A program made the translations under genes and the position numbers. The notes under the pieces were generated by a model. It was not told the origin of the DNA and made no database searches. It saw only the letters and a program-made list of their open reading frames with translations. A DNA stretch of 64,000 bases from Shimia isoporae (GTDB taxonomy: Bacteria; Pseudomonadota; Alphaproteobacteria; Rhodobacterales; Rhodobacteraceae), in NCBI RefSeq assembly GCF_004346865.1, contig NZ_SMGR01000003.1, positions 475,018 through 539,017 on the forward strand, written 5' to 3'. Shown here piece by piece: positions 61,108 through 64,000 of the stretch; within the stretch, counting starts at the first letter, position 1; every line of letters starts with the position of its first letter.

Positions 61108-62436
61108 TTGCCTAAAATCCTGCATCTCGGCTTTGGCAATTTTCATCGAGCGCATCAGGCCTGGTACACGCAACAATCCAATCAATTCGAAAGCGATCCA
61201 TGGTCGATAATCGGTGTGTCAATGGTCCGCTCGGACATACGCGACTCCCTTCAGGCAGTCGGATTTAGCTATCCTTTGGCCATCATTGGGACTGAAGGCG
61301 AAGAAACAAAATCCATGACGGTCCATGAGAATGTACTCGTCGCATCCGAGGATCCGGAGGCAGTGATAGAAGCGATTGCCGATCCTTGTGTTAAGATCGT
61401 CACGCTGACCATAACTGAGAAAGGTTATCACCAATCTCCGGACGGCGGACTGGACTTATTATCTGACGCGGTAATACGTGATTTGGATGGCAAAGGGCCA
61501 ATGACTGCGATTGGATTACTGGCTAGAGGCTTGGCAACCCGATGCGCCAAGTCAGCGCCTTTGACCGTCATCAGTTGCGATAATCTTCCGGAAAACGGGC
61601 GTCGCTTAAGAAAAACGATTGATGATTTCTCGCGGCAAGCCGAACTGGTTTTGAACCATCAGTTTCTGAGTTTCCCCAACACAATGGTCGATCGGATAAC
61701 GCCAGCAACGACTGAAGAAACAAAAGCTTTCGTCGCTGAGCGGGGACACACAAGCCAATTTCCAGTAATAGCTGAACGCTTTTCTGAGTGGGTCATCGAA
61801 GACAACTTTGCGGCGGAGCGCCCTCAATGGGAGAAAGCCGGAGTAACAATCGCAAAAAACGTAGCGCCCTTTGAATTGCGCAAGCTGAGAATGCTGAATG
61901 CAGCTCATAGCCTGTTGGCCTATGGCGGCTTAATTAGAGGGCACGACTATGTACATCAGGCAATATCTGATCCTTACCTAAAAGACATCGTGACTGGCCT
62001 TTGGGACGAGGCAGCGGAGACCCTTCCAAAAGAGAGTCGAGTATCAGCTGACGCGTACCAAAGAGATCTTCTGGAGCGCTTTGCGCAGCCAGCCATGAAA
62101 CATGAACTCAGACAAATTGCTTCTGACGGAACGTTGAAGATGCAGGTTCGGATTCTGTCAACGCTACAGGAACGTCAAAAGCGCGGCCGGTCAGTCAAGT
62201 TTTGCACTTCAGCGTTTGCAAGTTGGTTGGCCTTCTGGATTTCTGGAAAGGACGCACCAGACCCAAAACGGCTGGCCTTAATGGAAACTGTCGCAAGTTC
62301 CAACAACGAGGAAGAGGTTCAAAAACGAATTCTTGGGGACGTTGAGGGAGGCCATGCGCTTGACCCTTTAGCTTTGCGGGATGCTGTTTCAGAGTGGCTG
62401 GACCTCTCATTTTTTACCAAAAAGACTAAATTTTGA
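61108..62436 (+). CDS. uxuB: D-mannonate oxidoreductase / fructuronate reductase (mannitol dehydrogenase family)
   Basis: This 442-residue NAD-dependent reductase converts D-fructuronate to D-mannonate, linking UxaC to UxuA. The Rossmann motif is LGFGNFHRAHQAW (about 6-18) and the catalytic region is KLRMLNAAHSLLAYGG (lysine, asparagine and histidine of the long-chain mannitol dehydrogenase family). The TTG start at 61108 follows GGGGAATAA. Tagaturonate reductase (UxaB) is an alternative, but uxuA rather than uxaA is present. Confidence 0.9.
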   Translation: MPKILHLGFGNFHRAHQAWYTQQSNQFESDPWSIIGVSMVRSDIRDSLQAVGFSYPLAIIGTEGEETKSMTVHENVLVASEDPEAVIEAIADPCVKIVTLTITEKGYHQSPDGGLDLLSDAVIRDLDGKGPMTAIGLLARGLATRCAKSAPLTVISCDNLPENGRRLRKTIDDFSRQAELVLNHQFLSFPNTMVDRITPATTEETKAFVAERGHTSQFPVIAERFSEWVIEDNFAAERPQWEKAGVTIAKNVAPFELRKLRMLNAAHSLLAYGGLIRGHDYVHQAISDPYLKDIVTGLWDEAAETLPKESRVSADAYQRDLLERFAQPAMKHELRQIASDGTLKMQVRILSTLQERQKRGRSVKFCTSAFASWLAFWISGKDAPDPKRLALMETVASSNNEEEVQKRILGDVEGGHALDPLALRDAVSEWLDLSFFTKKTKF

Positions 62437-62441
62437 GGTAG

Positions 62442-62467
62442 CTCGCGCGGGCGAGTTTCTCGGTTTT
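62442..62467 (+). terminator. Terminator after uxuB
   Basis: CTCGC (62442-62446) pairs with GCGAG (62451-62455) around a GCGG loop, followed by TTTCTCGGTTTTT. It is 6 bases after the uxuB stop. Confidence 0.65.
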
Positions 62468-62508
62468 TAACTTACTGCCTCTACCAGCCTCCGGGATTGG
62501 AGAGACAG

Positions 62509-64000
62509 ATGGCACACCTAACTGGATACAAACTATTCCACGACTACGGCAAAGACGGGGTCGGTGAGAACGACGGGATATCCGGCGGTCAGGAAACTTT
62601 CGTGATTTTTACGGATGAGGATCTTCCGTTGGGGAGCGGAACCGTTACTTACGGCACGAGTCTGGGTGAGGTTTCAGGTGTTTTCTATGAATATTCGGGC
62701 GATACATATTTTGTACCAGACGACGACACAGGCTTCCCCGTTGACGAAAATGGCGTTGTCACGAGCTTTACCGAAGCCATTCGCGGAACCAGAAAAGACG
62801 ACACGGTCAACGGAACGGGTGATGATGATGTCATCTATGATACCGATCAACACCCTTATAACCCAACCGGTTCAGACCGAATCCACGCCGGCGCAGGCGA
62901 CGACACAATCGTGTTCGGCAACGGAAATGACACCATCTTGGGGGAGGGTGGCGACGATCACATTGGCTCTTGGTCCTTTGGCGATGGTAACAATCTTATC
63001 GACGCAGGTGACGGCAACGATACTGTAATTGGCGGGTACGGGGATGATCAGATCATTGGGGGCGCAGGCGATGACTGGCTCGCCGGCTCCGGTGGGCGAG
63101 ACACAATTGACGGCGGTGACGGCCATGATGAAATCGTGGTGTATGACAATGGCGACTACGCCAGCGTCTTGGGCGGCGAAGGCGCACGGGATTGGGACAC
63201 CCTTAATCTTCAAACATATGACACAACAAGCGGCGTCGAGGTAAATTTTACCGGCAACGAAGCGGGAACCTTTGCGTTCAATGGGTCATCAACCTACGGC
63301 GACTTTCGAGAAATCGAAGAGGTGTCCGCTACCGAATATGATGACAGAATTGATGCCAGTGCCGACAATGCCGGTGTCGTAATCAAGGCCGGCGGAGGCG
63401 ACGATGTCGCAACAGGTGGTAGTGGCAACGATCACATCTCGGGTGGTACCGGGAACGACTCGATCTCAGGAGGTGCGGGCGCCGATACTCTGACCGGAGG
63501 AGCCGGTGTCGACACTTTGTCGGGCGGCGATGGCAATGACGTGTTTCAGATTGGCGAATCTCATGAAATCACCGATATCCAAGGCGAGGGCTGGTGGGAT
63601 ACCATAGAGTTTGACGACGAAGGATCCGGTGAGGGCGCGATCGTCACTTACGGTGGAGATTCCTTTGGCTCCTACACGCTCGGAAGCGCTTCCGGCGACT
63701 TTTTGAGTGTGGAACAAACCGAAACAACACAAAATAGCGATCTAGTCGACGCTAGTGCCAGCAATGACTCCGTAGTCACATCCATGCTGGACGGCAACGA
63801 CACCTTTCTTGGTGGTGGCGGCGATGACCGTGCATGGCTGGGGCAAGGCGAAGATAGTGTGATTGCCGGAGCTGGGGATGACGAAATTCACGGTGAGGCC
63901 GGCAGCGACACGATCTGGGGCGGTGAGGGTAACGACCAGCTTTATGGTGGCGAAGGGTCGGATGTCTTCGGTTTCGCGGATGGTGACGGCTTTGACGTGA
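62509..64000 (+). CDS. RTX (hemolysin-type calcium-binding repeat) protein, N-terminal part
   Basis: An open frame starts at ATG 62509 (MAHLTGYKLFHDYG) after GGAGAGAC and continues without a stop to the window end (497 codons). It contains many nonapeptide RTX repeats (GGxGxDxxx), clustered around residues 125-195, 305-345 and 420-485; for example GGTGNDSISGGAGADTLTG. Such repeats fold into calcium-loaded beta-rolls. The protein has no N-terminal signal peptide, as expected for type I secretion through a C-terminal signal not in view. No enzymatic domain is recognised yet. Function unknown; adhesin, S-layer or exoenzyme are options. Confidence 0.88.
   Translation, partial: MAHLTGYKLFHDYGKDGVGENDGISGGQETFVIFTDEDLPLGSGTVTYGTSLGEVSGVFYEYSGDTYFVPDDDTGFPVDENGVVTSFTEAIRGTRKDDTVNGTGDDDVIYDTDQHPYNPTGSDRIHAGAGDDTIVFGNGNDTILGEGGDDHIGSWSFGDGNNLIDAGDGNDTVIGGYGDDQIIGGAGDDWLAGSGGRDTIDGGDGHDEIVVYDNGDYASVLGGEGARDWDTLNLQTYDTTSGVEVNFTGNEAGTFAFNGSSTYGDFREIEEVSATEYDDRIDASADNAGVVIKAGGGDDVATGGSGNDHISGGTGNDSISGGAGADTLTGGAGVDTLSGGDGNDVFQIGESHEITDIQGEGWWDTIEFDDEGSGEGAIVTYGGDSFGSYTLGSASGDFLSVEQTETTQNSDLVDASASNDSVVTSMLDGNDTFLGGGGDDRAWLGQGEDSVIAGAGDDEIHGEAGSDTIWGGEGNDQLYGGEGSDVFGFADGDGFDV

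Noticed and set aside
62880..63990. DNA-level tandem repeats
   Set aside because: Periodicity comes from coding RTX nonapeptides; bases vary at third positions, so it is protein repetition.

Overview
The window reads as the chromosome of a marine-type alphaproteobacterium, most likely a Rhodobacteraceae (Roseobacter group) member. This is inferred from the mix of Ugp, TRAP and sugar ABC transporters, the CcmF/CcmH/CcmI set, a hexuronate locus and an RTX protein, with dense short operons of moderately high GC. No tRNA, rRNA, insertion sequence, CRISPR array or phage gene was recognised.

Layout. 1-3242 (minus): ugpB-ugpA-ugpE-ugpC (ugpC cut by the window edge), a glycerol-3-phosphate type ABC importer, with a divergent LysR regulator. 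4770-12110 (plus): a complete agmatine deiminase pathway, namely putrescine carbamoyltransferase, carbamate kinase, APC antiporter and agmatine deiminase, then a second APC permease and a LysR regulator. Agmatine is converted to carbamoyl-putrescine, then to putrescine and carbamoyl phosphate, which carbamate kinase uses to make ATP. Each intergenic gap inside the operon carries a strong hairpin. 12152-13768 (minus): a GMC oxidoreductase.

14049-25802 (plus): an eight-heme cytochrome c with HEAT/TPR tail, an arylsulfatase, a PafA-like phosphatase and a complete MoxR / DUF58 / DUF4381 / vWA / vWA-TPR / BatD set. A strong terminator-like hairpin lies between the sulfatase and the phosphatase. 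25859-27511 (minus): an unusually long glutamyl-tRNA synthetase.

27671-34768: a ribose-type sugar ABC importer with a Gfo/Idh/MocA dehydrogenase and a TIM-barrel isomerase, and a divergent LacI regulator. The divergent promoter has three phased copies of a LacI-like operator. 34831-41844 (minus): a TRAP transporter (dctPQM) with an RraA-type aldolase, a GntR regulator, an SDR and a ketoglutarate-semialdehyde-type dehydrogenase. A tandem 10-bp-period TTACAAAT motif lies upstream of all three transcription units.

42251-49958: an FNR-like regulator with ccmF, ccmH and ccmI, divergent from a twelve-heme cytochrome c and a small Rap1a/Tai-domain periplasmic protein. Two FNR/NNR-like palindromes sit between them. 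This looks like a cytochrome with its own heme-ligation module, analogous in layout to NrfA with NrfEFG, and is the best candidate here for an undescribed respiratory system.

50025-62436: a hexuronate locus with uxuA, an ABC importer and three consecutive Gfo/Idh/MocA dehydrogenases on the minus strand, and a GntR (UxuR-like) regulator, uxaC and uxuB on the plus strand. Each divergent promoter carries one operator whose core matches or nearly matches the known UxuR/ExuR core. 62509-64000 (plus): the start of a large RTX calcium-binding protein that runs out of the window.
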